Source of the DNA: JBOFIQ01 sp051654905
GTDB taxonomy: Bacteria; Actinomycetota; Actinomycetes; Propionibacteriales; Propionibacteriaceae
DNA: 64,000 nucleotides
Assembly: GCA_051654905.1 (NCBI GenBank)
Contig: JBOFYY010000111.1
Coordinates: 1-64,000, forward strand
Direction of reading: 5' to 3'
Shown here: in pieces, positions 8,216 through 16,958 of the stretch
How positions within the stretch are numbered: position 1 is the first letter of the stretch
Layout of the letters: each line of letters starts with the position of its first letter
Position numbers and translations under genes: made by a program
The notes under the pieces: generated by a model
The model's input: the letters and a program-made list of their open reading frames with translations, nothing else
Database searches by the model: none
Told to the model about the DNA's origin: nothing

Positions 8216-9001
8216 GTGCATGCAGGTGATTATCCTTATTTCGACACAGCGTTTACTGCGCTTGCCCATCGAGGTGGTCCATTGCTGCTAGGCAGCGAAG
8301 GAAAAGAGAATACGGTGGCAGCTTTTCGCGCCGCTACTAAACTTGGCTATCAATGGTGTGAAACCGATGTACGGGTTACCGCAGACAATACTCTCATTGT
8401 TTTTCATGATGACCGTCTAGATCGAGTAAGCGATGCTCAAGGAATAGTTGCTGAATTACCGTGGTCACAAGTAAGACAAGCGAGAGTATCTGGAGAACTG
8501 ATCCCTACCTTTGATGAATTACTAGAAACTTTCCCCGATACTAACTTCAATGTAGATATTAAGACACCATCAGCAGCGCTGCCGCTACTAGATGCTATTA
8601 GGCGACATAGTGCTCAACATCGTATCTGTGTTGCAAGTTTTTTACCTAGACAAATCCGTCGTTTTCGTCGAGTTACTGGAACTCAAATTCCTACTGCTGC
8701 TTCTGTACTAGGGGTAGTATGGACTGCAAAAATGCCACTACTATCTAGGATTTTTCCAGCACGAGGTGTGGTTCTACAGGTGCCAAGATCTCATCGCCAG
8801 GGAGCTATCGAGCTTTCTATCGTGACTAAAAGTTTTGTTGAGCGTGCTCATAAATGTAGGCGCAAAGTACATGTATGGACGATTAATGATCGTCAAGAAA
8901 TGATTGATCTGATCGACTTAGGAGTCGATGGAATCATGACAGATTGTCCTGATGTCCTCAAAAACGTTCTGTTGGAACGTCATATGTGGAAGGAAAGTTA
9001 A
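8216..9001 (+). CDS. Glycerophosphodiester phosphodiesterase
   Basis: A 261-residue GDPD-family TIM-barrel enzyme. The metal and catalytic residues are visible: His18 in AHRGG, Glu49 and Asp51 in CETDVRV, His64 in FHDD, and the C-terminal VHVWTINDRQEM with GVDGIMTDCP. It hydrolyses glycerophosphodiesters to glycerol-3-phosphate and an alcohol. No signal peptide is seen, so a cytosolic role is likely. The start is GTG at 8216; no in-frame ATG fits better. Its stop (TAA) overlaps the ATG of the following transporter by one base, so the two are translationally coupled and probably act together, for example in uptake and breakdown of lipid head groups (inference). Confidence 0.92.
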   Translation: MHAGDYPYFDTAFTALAHRGGPLLLGSEGKENTVAAFRAATKLGYQWCETDVRVTADNTLIVFHDDRLDRVSDAQGIVAELPWSQVRQARVSGELIPTFDELLETFPDTNFNVDIKTPSAALPLLDAIRRHSAQHRICVASFLPRQIRRFRRVTGTQIPTAASVLGVVWTAKMPLLSRIFPARGVVLQVPRSHRQGAIELSIVTKSFVERAHKCRRKVHVWTINDRQEMIDLIDLGVDGIMTDCPDVLKNVLLERHMWKES

Positions 9002-10350
9002 TGCCAAAGTCCCCGCGTACTGCCTTGGAGGCAACGCCAGGTGGATCTCTTCGAAAGATTGTTTCATGGGCAATGTGGGACTGGGGAACTCAGCCTTTCA
9101 ATGCTGTTATCACAACATTCATTTTCTCGGTGTATATTACCTCTTCTGCTTTCGGATCCGGTGACGGACCTTCGCAGGCTCTAGCTTTCTCCACAACCAT
9201 TGCTGGATTTTTAGTAGCGCTGTTAGCTCCTGTTTTAGGGCAAAGAGCGGATCGTCAAGGCAGTACCGTTAGTGCCCTTAAATGGCAGACATGGGCTTTG
9301 GCATTTGTATCAGCTGCGCTCTGGTGGGTTAAACCATCCCCAGGATACCTATGGATAGGATTGATCCTGCTTGGTATTGGATCACTTATTAGTGAAATAG
9401 CATGTGTTAACTACAATGCTCTTTTAGAAGAAGTGGCGACTGACCATAACGTTGGGCGTATTTCTGGTTTTGGTTGGGGCTTGGGATATCTCGGTGGCAT
9501 CTTCATATTACTCCTGCTAAATTATGCTTTTATAGCTCCAGAACATGGTCTATTCGGAGTTAGCAATAACGACGCCACTAACATTCGTGCCTCGATGGTC
9601 GTATGTGCTGTCTGGATTCTACTATTTACGTTGCCTACTTTCCTCAACTTACGAGATCGTACAGATAAACCAGATGCTCACTATAAAAAAGCATCTCCTG
9701 TGGGCATTATCGAAAGTTATCGGCTGCTAGGACAGTCCCTATTACGGTTATGGAAAACATCACGCCATACTGTCTGGTTCCTATTAGCTTCGGCATTATT
9801 CCGTGACGGTCTTGCAGGTGTTTTTGCTTTTGGTGCAGTGCTTGCGGCAGGAACCTTTGACTTTAGCGGTGGTGAAGTTATCATGTTCGGTGCGGCAGCT
9901 AATGTCATCGCTGGTATTGGTACTATACTTTTTGGGCTTCTGGACGACAAGATTGGTCCCAAAAAGGTGATCCTCTTGTCGTTAGCTTCCTTGGTATTTT
10001 TTGGACTCGTAGTGTTCTTTGGACATGATCAAGGAAAAACTCTCTTCTGGATCTGTGGTATGGGAATGACTGCTTTCGTTGGACCAGCTCAGGCCGCGTC
10101 GCGTTCGTTCTTGGCACGACTTATTCCAGAAGGTAAGTCTGGAGAAGTCTTTGGACTCTATGCAACGACTGGTCGAGCTATTTCTTTTCTCTCTCCGTTA
10201 GCTTTTGGTTTAGCTATCGCATTAGGGAAGATGATTCATCCGAATCAGAACTCTCAATACTGGGGTATTTTGGGTATTGTTTTGATTCTTGCAGCAGGGC
10301 TGATAGTTCTGATTCCAGTAAAAGAACACAACGATCACGTAATTAGCTAA
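9001..10350 (+). CDS. MFS transporter, UMF1 (Atg22-like) family
   Basis: A 449-residue integral membrane protein with about 12 hydrophobic segments. The N-terminal WAMWDWGTQPFNAVITTFIF motif is typical of the UMF1 family of major facilitators. The ATG at 9001 overlaps the stop of the phosphodiesterase gene and is preceded by AAGGAAAG, so it is preferred over the in-frame upstream start at 8986. The substrate is unknown: the eukaryotic relatives export amino acids from the vacuole, and bacterial members are mostly uncharacterised. Coupling to the phosphodiesterase suggests a glycerophosphodiester or a product of it, but this is inference. Confidence 0.88.
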   Translation: MPKSPRTALEATPGGSLRKIVSWAMWDWGTQPFNAVITTFIFSVYITSSAFGSGDGPSQALAFSTTIAGFLVALLAPVLGQRADRQGSTVSALKWQTWALAFVSAALWWVKPSPGYLWIGLILLGIGSLISEIACVNYNALLEEVATDHNVGRISGFGWGLGYLGGIFILLLLNYAFIAPEHGLFGVSNNDATNIRASMVVCAVWILLFTLPTFLNLRDRTDKPDAHYKKASPVGIIESYRLLGQSLLRLWKTSRHTVWFLLASALFRDGLAGVFAFGAVLAAGTFDFSGGEVIMFGAAANVIAGIGTILFGLLDDKIGPKKVILLSLASLVFFGLVVFFGHDQGKTLFWICGMGMTAFVGPAQAASRSFLARLIPEGKSGEVFGLYATTGRAISFLSPLAFGLAIALGKMIHPNQNSQYWGILGIVLILAAGLIVLIPVKEHNDHVIS

Positions 10351-10466
10351 AAATCTTGCGAAGAAATAGTTCCAGATATCTTACGAACAGTGGCGATGTC
10401 TGCAACGATGGTAGATGTAACGATAAACCAACATTTCGTAAGGTCTATCGAGATCGGAGATAACTC

Positions 10467-10817
10467 ATGGCTTCTAACAGTGGCGGGTTACGCGGGAGCG
10501 GGCTAGGTTCCAAAAGTCTTCAAGACGAGACTGGAGTCGAGTTTGCTGCTCGACAAGAGATCGGATTCAGCTGTCCTAAAGAGCATGCTTTCTTTATTAC
10601 TTTCTCAGCCGAAGCTGAACTTCCGCTAACTTGGGAATGTCCCCGTTGCGGAGAGCTATCAGAACGCTTAGACGGGACACGTCCCGAAGAAAGCGATCAA
10701 AAGCCAGTACGTACCCATTGGGATATGTTGCGGGAACGACGTTCGGTAGATGAATTGGAAGAACTTCTGCAAGAACGACTAGCTGAGCTCCGGGAAAATA
10801 ATCATGTTATTTACTGA
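10467..10817 (+). CDS. rbpA: RNA polymerase-binding protein RbpA
   Basis: A 116-residue protein with the RbpA layout: an N-terminal tail with the RGSGLG motif (10-14), a zinc-binding core (Cys36, His40, Cys58, Cys61 in CPKEH and CPRC), a basic linker and the C-terminal sigma-interaction domain THWDMLRERRSVDELEELL (83-101). RbpA binds the group I/II sigma factor and promoter DNA and stabilises the open complex in actinobacteria. A GGAG sits about eight bases before the ATG. Its stop is only ten bases from that of the convergent fxsA gene, with no clear terminator between them. Confidence 0.96.
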   Translation: MASNSGGLRGSGLGSKSLQDETGVEFAARQEIGFSCPKEHAFFITFSAEAELPLTWECPRCGELSERLDGTRPEESDQKPVRTHWDMLRERRSVDELEELLQERLAELRENNHVIY

Positions 10818-10826
10818 CATGGATCG

Positions 10827-11375
10827 CTAAATAACGCGGCCATTACTATCTTCAATAGTTCCTTCAAAGACATCATCTGCTACGACTTCCCCTTCGATAA
10901 CCGTGGGGTGGTCATTAGCAGACGATGTTGTTTTTCTAGTTGCTTGAGGAAATTTTCTAGCAATAGCGTAGAAGATTATGTTGCGCGCAACCCCACGAGT
11001 AATGGGCATTAAGAATAATAATCCTACGATATCACTGACAAAACCAGGGATTAGTAACAAAATAGCGCCTATAGATACAGCAACCGCATCAGCGATTTCT
11101 ACTGCAGGAAGACGTCCTTGTCTAGAAGCTTGACGTAACCCTTTCCAAGCGGTGTTACCTTCTCTTTTACCTAGCCATAGTCCTAAAGTAGAAGTTAAAA
11201 ACATCAACAAAAATGTCTTAAGAACGCCGATATTATGTGCTGAATATATGAAAACTATGACTTCAAGAATCGGTAGCCCAATAAAAAACCCTAGAAGAAA
11301 CCAGTGCACCCACGAATGTTTTCGAGGTGAAGCAGTTGTATTTCCGATACTGATATTAAAGCCAAATAAGTTCAT
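10827..11375 (-). CDS. fxsA: FxsA family membrane protein
   Basis: A 182-residue inner-membrane protein with hydrophobic segments at about 25-44, 50-68 and 98-128. The family signature is clear: GRLPAVEIADAVAVSIGA followed by LLLIPGFVSDIVGLLFLMPITR. The C-terminus is a soluble acidic tail carrying VIEGEVV. In E. coli FxsA relieves F-exclusion of phage T7; the role in actinobacteria is not known. It is convergent with rbpA, as is often seen in this phylum. Confidence 0.92.
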   Translation of the reverse strand: MNLFGFNISIGNTTASPRKHSWVHWFLLGFFIGLPILEVIVFIYSAHNIGVLKTFLLMFLTSTLGLWLGKREGNTAWKGLRQASRQGRLPAVEIADAVAVSIGAILLLIPGFVSDIVGLLFLMPITRGVARNIIFYAIARKFPQATRKTTSSANDHPTVIEGEVVADDVFEGTIEDSNGRVI

Positions 11376-11442
11376 GAACTAGAGACCTTTCCTATTTACT
11401 GGTTCTAACTTCTAGTGTGCCATCTCAATCCACAAGTTCTAG

Positions 11443-12984
11443 CTAGTAGCTCGGGCGCGACTTCCATAGCGCAACAATAATGGCTCCCCCAGCTACGATA
11501 GTCACCAGCAAACCTAATGGCTCAGCCAAGATAATCGCTGGGGTACGGCTAGCACGTAACGATACTTTTTCGGTAGTGCTCCATGCCTCAAATTCATGAC
11601 TTTTAGCTGCTACCGAACCATCTGCTCGAATAATTCCAGACAAGCTATCGGTAGTTGCTACCGCAATATCTCGACCAGTCTCTAAAGCGCGAGCTCTTGT
11701 CATCTGCCACTGCTGCGGTACTTGAGGAGTTCCCCCATAAGAAGCATTATTTGATTGAACAGTAAGAAATTGTGCTCCGTTACGAACGGTATCAAAAACA
11801 GTGCTATCCCAAGCTAGTTCAAAGCAGATAACATCGCCTAGTACCTGTTTCCTACCGTCAGATAGTTCGATTGGCAGTGCGCCTGGAGTAGTACCAGGAA
11901 TTGATTGATCCCCCACCAATTTTAAAATAGGAAAATGTGGTAATAACATAGTGCGACCTGGAATATATTCCCCAAAAGGAACTAGATTGCGTTTCACATA
12001 ACGTAGCGGAACCTGATCTACGTCTTGCCACCATAGCCCAGCTGTTTGCCGTTCGTCAGTACCTGGCCCAGAAAGAACTGCTCCCACTAAGATTGGGACT
12101 CCCGCAGCAGAACGAGCCGAATTAACTAGCTCTCTAGTTTGTGAGTCTTGGAATGGATCAATATCGGTAGAGTTTTCTGGCCACAGAATAAAATCTGGCG
12201 CAGGTATTTTACCTTCAGCTACTTTAGCTAGTAATCGTCTAGTTTCAGCTACGTGGTTTTGTGTAACGCTACGAGCTCTTCCTAGCGGATCTCGCGGATC
12301 TCCCCCAGTGATATTGCCCTGGATGACTCCTACGGTAATCAAATCAGTGCTAACAGGATCAAAAACTGGTCTAGTAAGCCAACCTACGCTTGAAAGCGCT
12401 AACGGAAGAATGACAATAGCTATTCCCCATGGACATACAGACCATAGCGAACGTTGCAGATAACACCAAGCCAGTAATGCTGCCCACAACGCCAAAACAA
12501 GCGATACCCCAGTAACTCCTAAGATTCGGTACAGTCCCATTAACGGCGAATCAACAGCGGTAAAGCCCAACCTAAGCCAGCCAAAACCACCGAATGGAAA
12601 TCGACAACTTATCCACTCAGTAGCTACCCAAACCAATGCTGTCCATAGCGGCCAGTGAGTTAGTCGAGAAACAATAGTCAAAGCAATTCCTTGGACAAGG
12701 AAAAATAATGCCATTACCGCACACAGCAACGCTGCGATCCACCACCCAAGACCTGTTAACCATGAAATAGCAGTGCCACATAAACCAAGCCCAAAACAGT
12801 ACCCAAGTCCAGCAGCTCGTCGCCATCGAAGTGATCTAAGTAAGCAAATCTGTCCGCTTAATCCGATAATTGCTACTAGCCACCAAGAAGTTGGTGCAAA
12901 ACCTAGCCCAACCATAGCTCCACATAGAACAGCTCCTAGCGCGCGCAGCAGAACCGAAGATTTGATTCGATTCGATATGCTCAC
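11443..12984 (-). CDS. lnt: Apolipoprotein N-acyltransferase
   Basis: A 513-residue membrane enzyme. About seven membrane segments span residues 10-200, followed by a nitrilase-like domain (215-470) and a last membrane helix (485-508). The catalytic triad matches Lnt: Glu270 in LWPENS, Lys331 in YVKRNL and Cys387 in DVICFELAW. It adds the third acyl chain to diacylated lipoproteins, using phospholipid as donor. A lipoprotein substrate in this window is the solute-binding protein at 39978-41471. The gene lies 31 bp behind kal on the same strand, so read-through from the lysine operon is possible. Confidence 0.95.
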   Translation of the reverse strand: MSISNRIKSSVLLRALGAVLCGAMVGLGFAPTSWWLVAIIGLSGQICLLRSLRWRRAAGLGYCFGLGLCGTAISWLTGLGWWIAALLCAVMALFFLVQGIALTIVSRLTHWPLWTALVWVATEWISCRFPFGGFGWLRLGFTAVDSPLMGLYRILGVTGVSLVLALWAALLAWCYLQRSLWSVCPWGIAIVILPLALSSVGWLTRPVFDPVSTDLITVGVIQGNITGGDPRDPLGRARSVTQNHVAETRRLLAKVAEGKIPAPDFILWPENSTDIDPFQDSQTRELVNSARSAAGVPILVGAVLSGPGTDERQTAGLWWQDVDQVPLRYVKRNLVPFGEYIPGRTMLLPHFPILKLVGDQSIPGTTPGALPIELSDGRKQVLGDVICFELAWDSTVFDTVRNGAQFLTVQSNNASYGGTPQVPQQWQMTRARALETGRDIAVATTDSLSGIIRADGSVAAKSHEFEAWSTTEKVSLRASRTPAIILAEPLGLLVTIVAGGAIIVALWKSRPSY

Positions 12985-13015
12985 GCTGGGAGCCTATCTG
13001 TCTTAAGTGAGATTG

Positions 13016-13450
13016 TCAGCTTTTAGCTTGTGGAACAACTACCGTTCCACAAGCGGTAACTGCGACGATGGGTTCTGCTAACTTCACTGAAGCAGACTCT
13101 GAGCTTTCTTCAGTCAAACCAGCAGCAATACGCTGCTCAGCTGTCAAATATGCTGCTCCTCGACAAACAACAACAGAAGTAAACTCCATTTCTCGGGAGC
13201 GCCTCCCCTGTCGAACCAGAGTTGCAGTGATTTCTAAAATATCGCCAGCATAGACGGGGGCTTTGAAGGAAATATCTGAGTACCCGACAAAAAGCCCTTC
13301 ATCACCATCGGTGACAATACATAGTTCTGTTGCCACATCACCAAAAAGTGCCACGGAGAATGCGCCATCAACAAGATTTCCTGCGTAATGGGCATAGTTG
13401 TAGCCGACATAGCGACGATGGACAACCGTAGTTCCGGTCATATCGGTCAT
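13016..13450 (-). CDS. kal: 3-aminobutyryl-CoA ammonia-lyase
   Basis: A 144-residue hot-dog fold protein with the family signature HYAGNLVDGAFSVALFGDVATEL near residues 20-43 and TDGDEGLF after it. In lysine fermentation Kal removes ammonia from L-3-aminobutyryl-CoA to give crotonyl-CoA. Its ATG overlaps the stop of kamE by one base (TGATG), so it is the last gene of the tight kdd-kamD-kamE-kal operon. The family assignment rests both on sequence and on this context. Confidence 0.93.
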   Translation of the reverse strand: MTDMTGTTVVHRRYVGYNYAHYAGNLVDGAFSVALFGDVATELCIVTDGDEGLFVGYSDISFKAPVYAGDILEITATLVRQGRRSREMEFTSVVVCRGAAYLTAEQRIAAGLTEESSESASVKLAEPIVAVTACGTVVVPQAKS

Positions 13451-14190
13451 CAGTTATTTTCCTTACCTGTGACGAGAGCATGGACAAGGTAGCTTGCAAC
13501 TTCAGCAGGTTTAGTACCTCGGGTGAAAATGCGATTCACTCCTAGTTCTTCAGTCATAGTTTCATCAAACCGTGGGCCGCCTACTACTAATAACGGTCGG
13601 TCTTGGTCGCTATATGCTTCCCGGAACGCAGCTACACACTCTCTAGTGTTGTGAAGATGAGTATCGCGTTGAGTAACAACTTGTGAGATCAAAACAGCGT
13701 CAGCTTTTTCAGCTTTAGCTTTTCGCACCAAACTAGGTACGCTCACCTGAGCTCCCATATTTATAACTTTGATCTCGTGATAAGACTCCAGTCCTTTTTC
13801 TCCCGCAATACCTTTGATGTTCAAAATGGCGTCAATTCCTACGGTATGAGCATCAGTTCCAATACAAGCTCCCACCACAACTAAGGGGCGTTGTAATCCG
13901 GTTTTGATTGCTTTATCTGCCTCATATTTAGTTAAGTCAGCGTAATCTTTTTCGATAACTTTCACCGCATCGGTATCAACAAGGTGATTCACCGGGCCAT
14001 AAATAACGAAGAAGGTATGTGTTCCGCCCATTTCTTTGGCATGAACTAGCGTTGCTGGATCCATTCCCATCTTATTGGCGAGTTGAATGGCAGCACCTTC
14101 AGCTCGTTTGTCATGTGGGATAGGAAGCGTAAATGACATTTGAACCATGCCATCACCAGTAGCGTCACCATAGGGTCGAATAATGCTCAT
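13450..14190 (-). CDS. kamE: Lysine 5,6-aminomutase beta subunit
   Basis: A 246-residue protein with the adenosylcobalamin-binding DxHxxG motif at 113-118 (His115 would ligate cobalt). Lys126 lies eleven residues later, the same spacing as His133/Lys144 of the clostridial enzyme, whose lysine binds PLP. GGPRFD near residue 204 belongs to the Rossmann-like cobalamin domain. With KamD it converts L-beta-lysine to L-erythro-3,5-diaminohexanoate. GGAGG lies seven bases before the ATG, and the gene overlaps kamD by four bases. Confidence 0.96.
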   Translation of the reverse strand: MSIIRPYGDATGDGMVQMSFTLPIPHDKRAEGAAIQLANKMGMDPATLVHAKEMGGTHTFFVIYGPVNHLVDTDAVKVIEKDYADLTKYEADKAIKTGLQRPLVVVGACIGTDAHTVGIDAILNIKGIAGEKGLESYHEIKVINMGAQVSVPSLVRKAKAEKADAVLISQVVTQRDTHLHNTRECVAAFREAYSDQDRPLLVVGGPRFDETMTEELGVNRIFTRGTKPAEVASYLVHALVTGKENN

Positions 14191-15773
14191 TTTGTTGCCT
14201 CCTTTGCAGCATTCTGATCAGCCTCTAGTTGTTCGCGGGCTGGGTTGTAGTAGTCGTCTGCCATCTGGGCAACACCGTCAAGACCTTTACCACCGTCGGC
14301 AGGTCGTTTCATGAGTCCGAAAGTACCGTCGGCAATAGCGTTTAGCATGCCATCGTCAGCAATTTTTCCAAGTAGATCAACAGCTTCATTGAGAACATCT
14401 TTTGCTCTAGTAGCGATGAAGCCGTTGGGAGCTGGGTGGAAATCTTCTCGGAGATTACCGACAGCATTACGAACATATTTGACGTTATCGAGAGCTAAAT
14501 CTCGATCCGAAAGCCATGGTGTAACCACAGCTTCAGTCATCATTCCGATTAAAAGAATCCCTTGATCGGTAAGTTCACCAGCTAGATTAAAGAAGGCATC
14601 CAACATATATCCGCGGAAAACATCGCCAGTCATATGCTTTGTCGGAGGCATCCACTTCAACGGGTAACCAGGGAATAACGCCCGAGCCAGCATGGCATGT
14701 GCTAGTTCCATTCGGAAACTATCAGGGATATCTGGATCAATTTCGAAGGCATGTCCTAATCCAAGCTGCCAGCCTTCTAGCCCTGCTTCAACAGCAAAAT
14801 ATTCATTTAAGAGCTGCGAAACCGTAACTGTATGTGCCGCTTCAACCGGATCAGCTGTGGTGAGGTAATTATCTTCACCAGTATTAATGATGATGCCAGC
14901 ACGAGCATGAATTTGACGACTAAATCGCTGATCTACGAAGGTGCGAATAGGGTTAATATCGCGGAACAAGATGCCATACATAGAGTCATTGAGCATCATG
15001 TCGAGACGTTCTAAGCCAGCCAATGTTGCGATTTCTGGCATACATAGCCCTGAAGCGTAGTTCGTGAGACGAACATAGCGACCTAGCTTATGTGAGGTTT
15101 GGTCCAGCGCAGCTCGCATCAAACGGAAGTTTTCCTGGGTAGCAAAGGTGCCTGCAAAACCTTCCCGGGTAGCGCCTTCTGGAACATAATCGAGTAGTGA
15201 TTGCCCAGTAGAACGGATCACCGCGATAATATCGGCGCCAGCTTCTGCTGCTGCTTGAGCTTGCGGAATATCTTCATAAATATCGCCAGTAGCAACAATC
15301 AAATAATTCCACGGTTTCGTAGGAGCATCACCGATGGTAGCAATCATTTGTTCCCGAGTACGCCGGTTAGCGTCGATGATAGCTAGCCCAGCTTTGATCG
15401 ATTCCAAAGAGGCATTCTTAGCAGCAGTGCAAGCTTTGCCCTCTGGCACTACAAAACGAATATCTCCAGCTGCACCTTTGTGAGCTACTTGATCCAACGT
15501 CAAATTATGTTCGATCATGGCATGCCATACTGGCAGCGCAATTCCATGTTCTAGGCCAACATCGCCACGTACTGCGTCAACTAGTCGGTTTGCCCAAGGA
15601 GTACCTTCAGCGTCAGCTCCAGCTAATCCTGCTAACCGTAAGGTGGCGCGCTCTACGGAAACTGTGGTGTGAGATTTAGTCATCTCAACGATTGGTTTAC
15701 CTGCCCGAGCGGCTAAGGTGCGAGCTTTATCGACCGTATTTTGGTCGAGTTGTAAAATGGGGGCACTCATCAT
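14187..15773 (-). CDS. kamD: Lysine 5,6-aminomutase alpha subunit
   Basis: A 528-residue catalytic TIM-barrel subunit. It is full length and similar throughout to KamD of fusobacteria and clostridia, with the characteristic NYLIVATGDIYEDIPQAQAAAEAGADIIAVIRSTGQSLLDYVPEG region in the middle. It supplies most of the substrate and PLP phosphate contacts, while KamE supplies cobalamin and the PLP lysine. Two consecutive ATG codons occur at the start; GGAGG is very close to the first, so the second (15770) may be used. It overlaps kdd and kamE by four bases each, indicating translational coupling. Confidence 0.96.
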   Translation of the reverse strand: MMSAPILQLDQNTVDKARTLAARAGKPIVEMTKSHTTVSVERATLRLAGLAGADAEGTPWANRLVDAVRGDVGLEHGIALPVWHAMIEHNLTLDQVAHKGAAGDIRFVVPEGKACTAAKNASLESIKAGLAIIDANRRTREQMIATIGDAPTKPWNYLIVATGDIYEDIPQAQAAAEAGADIIAVIRSTGQSLLDYVPEGATREGFAGTFATQENFRLMRAALDQTSHKLGRYVRLTNYASGLCMPEIATLAGLERLDMMLNDSMYGILFRDINPIRTFVDQRFSRQIHARAGIIINTGEDNYLTTADPVEAAHTVTVSQLLNEYFAVEAGLEGWQLGLGHAFEIDPDIPDSFRMELAHAMLARALFPGYPLKWMPPTKHMTGDVFRGYMLDAFFNLAGELTDQGILLIGMMTEAVVTPWLSDRDLALDNVKYVRNAVGNLREDFHPAPNGFIATRAKDVLNEAVDLLGKIADDGMLNAIADGTFGLMKRPADGGKGLDGVAQMADDYYNPAREQLEADQNAAKEATK

Positions 15774-16813
15774 GCCTCCTTATGGAATCGGTTGTTGAAT
15801 AGTTGCTGTACGCCTTGATGACGACGGTAAGTGTCGAGAGCAAAATCTGCATGCCCTGGTACGTAACCATTACCGATGAGCATGGTTACGTCGCTGGCTA
15901 GCCCTTCTGCTCCTAGTGCTGCTGAAGCAAAATGAGTTGCCATGGAGAAGAAAATGATTACTCCACCTTGGGTGGTAGCCAAAATAGCGCCGCCTTCACA
16001 GCCAGAAACGTTAACGCAGACTACGGTGATATCAGCTTCTCGTCCTACCGCATCAATGACAGCGCTAGATAGCTCAATGGGGTTACGAGCATCAGCCATC
16101 ACAACATGATCAGCGATCTTAGCTGCGGTTAATGCCTCATACTCACTAACTACCGGCACCACTGCGACTGTGATAGCTCCGGCATCTTTAGCGGCAGCTA
16201 GCGAAAGGCAACCAGATTTTCCGGCACCACCAATTACTGCCACTATGGGTTGTTCTGTTGTGCAGTTCTTGACCCAACGTGAAGTAAGAGCAGGTGCGCC
16301 ACAAACATCCATAACTGCGAGGGCTTCTGCTGCAGAAAGATCTTTGGGAAGTTTCGCGGCGATAGTACGTCCAAACAGGATGGCGCGACCGCTACAAGGA
16401 ATTTGCTCGTCTTGGCCATCCCAGCTGCGTAATTCATCATCGATACGTAGCGGGGTTAGCGTTAGCGAAACGAGAGTAGCAACTCGATCCCCTGGTACTA
16501 AACCGAGAGTGTTGTCAGGGCCAACTTCAGTAACAGTTCCGATCAGCATGCCGCCAGATCCAGTTACTGGATTATGCATTTTGCCGCGAGTGGTAATTAT
16601 CTCCAATACCTCAGCGCGGATAGCATCAGCTTGTCCGCCGTGTTTGTTGTGGATTTGAGTAAAACTTGCCGCGTCGATATTCAAACGCTCGACGCTGATT
16701 GCAATTTCATCACGATTTAGTGGTGCCAAAGCATCAAGTTTTTCGGCGGCCTGTGGAAGGACGCCTTGTGGGGATACGACTCGGTTTAAGCCGATACCAG
16801 AAGGAGCAGCCAT
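15770..16813 (-). CDS. kdd: L-erythro-3,5-diaminohexanoate dehydrogenase
   Basis: A 347-residue MDR-like dehydrogenase with a Rossmann nucleotide-binding motif VIGGAGKSG near residue 194 and the PVTGSGGMLIG segment near residue 82. It oxidatively deaminates 3,5-diaminohexanoate to 5-amino-3-oxohexanoate with NAD+ in the lysine fermentation pathway. It is the first gene of the kdd-kamD-kamE-kal operon. The divergent intergenic region to kamA (145 bp) holds an inverted repeat at 16879-16913. Confidence 0.94.
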   Translation of the reverse strand: MAAPSGIGLNRVVSPQGVLPQAAEKLDALAPLNRDEIAISVERLNIDAASFTQIHNKHGGQADAIRAEVLEIITTRGKMHNPVTGSGGMLIGTVTEVGPDNTLGLVPGDRVATLVSLTLTPLRIDDELRSWDGQDEQIPCSGRAILFGRTIAAKLPKDLSAAEALAVMDVCGAPALTSRWVKNCTTEQPIVAVIGGAGKSGCLSLAAAKDAGAITVAVVPVVSEYEALTAAKIADHVVMADARNPIELSSAVIDAVGREADITVVCVNVSGCEGGAILATTQGGVIIFFSMATHFASAALGAEGLASDVTMLIGNGYVPGHADFALDTYRRHQGVQQLFNNRFHKEA

Positions 16814-16878
16814 TGATCCATCTCCATTTTATTGTGGGGTTTTTATGAGTAAACGTGGACAGTAAACCCAAGATTCTT

Positions 16879-16913
16879 ACGGTAAGCCTACTTGCAGCAA
16901 CAGGTCTTACCGT
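16879..16913. promoter_or_regulatory. Inverted repeat between kdd and kamA, candidate operator or hairpin
   Basis: ACGGTAAG-CCT (16879-16889) pairs with AGG-T-CTTACCGT (16902-16913), an 8+3 bp stem with a one-base bulge and a 12-base loop. It lies in the centre of the divergent promoter region, so a regulator bound here could control both lysine-fermentation transcripts. An Lrp/AsnC gene lies just beyond kamA. The assignment is positional. Confidence 0.45.
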
Positions 16914-16958
16914 CTTAGCCTAAACCCACGCAAGGAATATTAAGTAAAGGACATCCCC

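Noticed and set aside
16170..16658. 162-codon plus-strand ORF across kdd
   Set aside because: It is a complement-frame shadow of kdd, which is clearly identified by its motifs and operon.
16905..16925. Second DtxR-type box near kamA (TTAGCCTAA core)
   Set aside because: Only the central nine bases fit; the outer parts of the consensus are absent (about 11 of 19).
16814..16958. Cobalamin riboswitch controlling kamDE
   Set aside because: The 145-bp spacer is too short for a full element and no B12-box-like sequence was seen.
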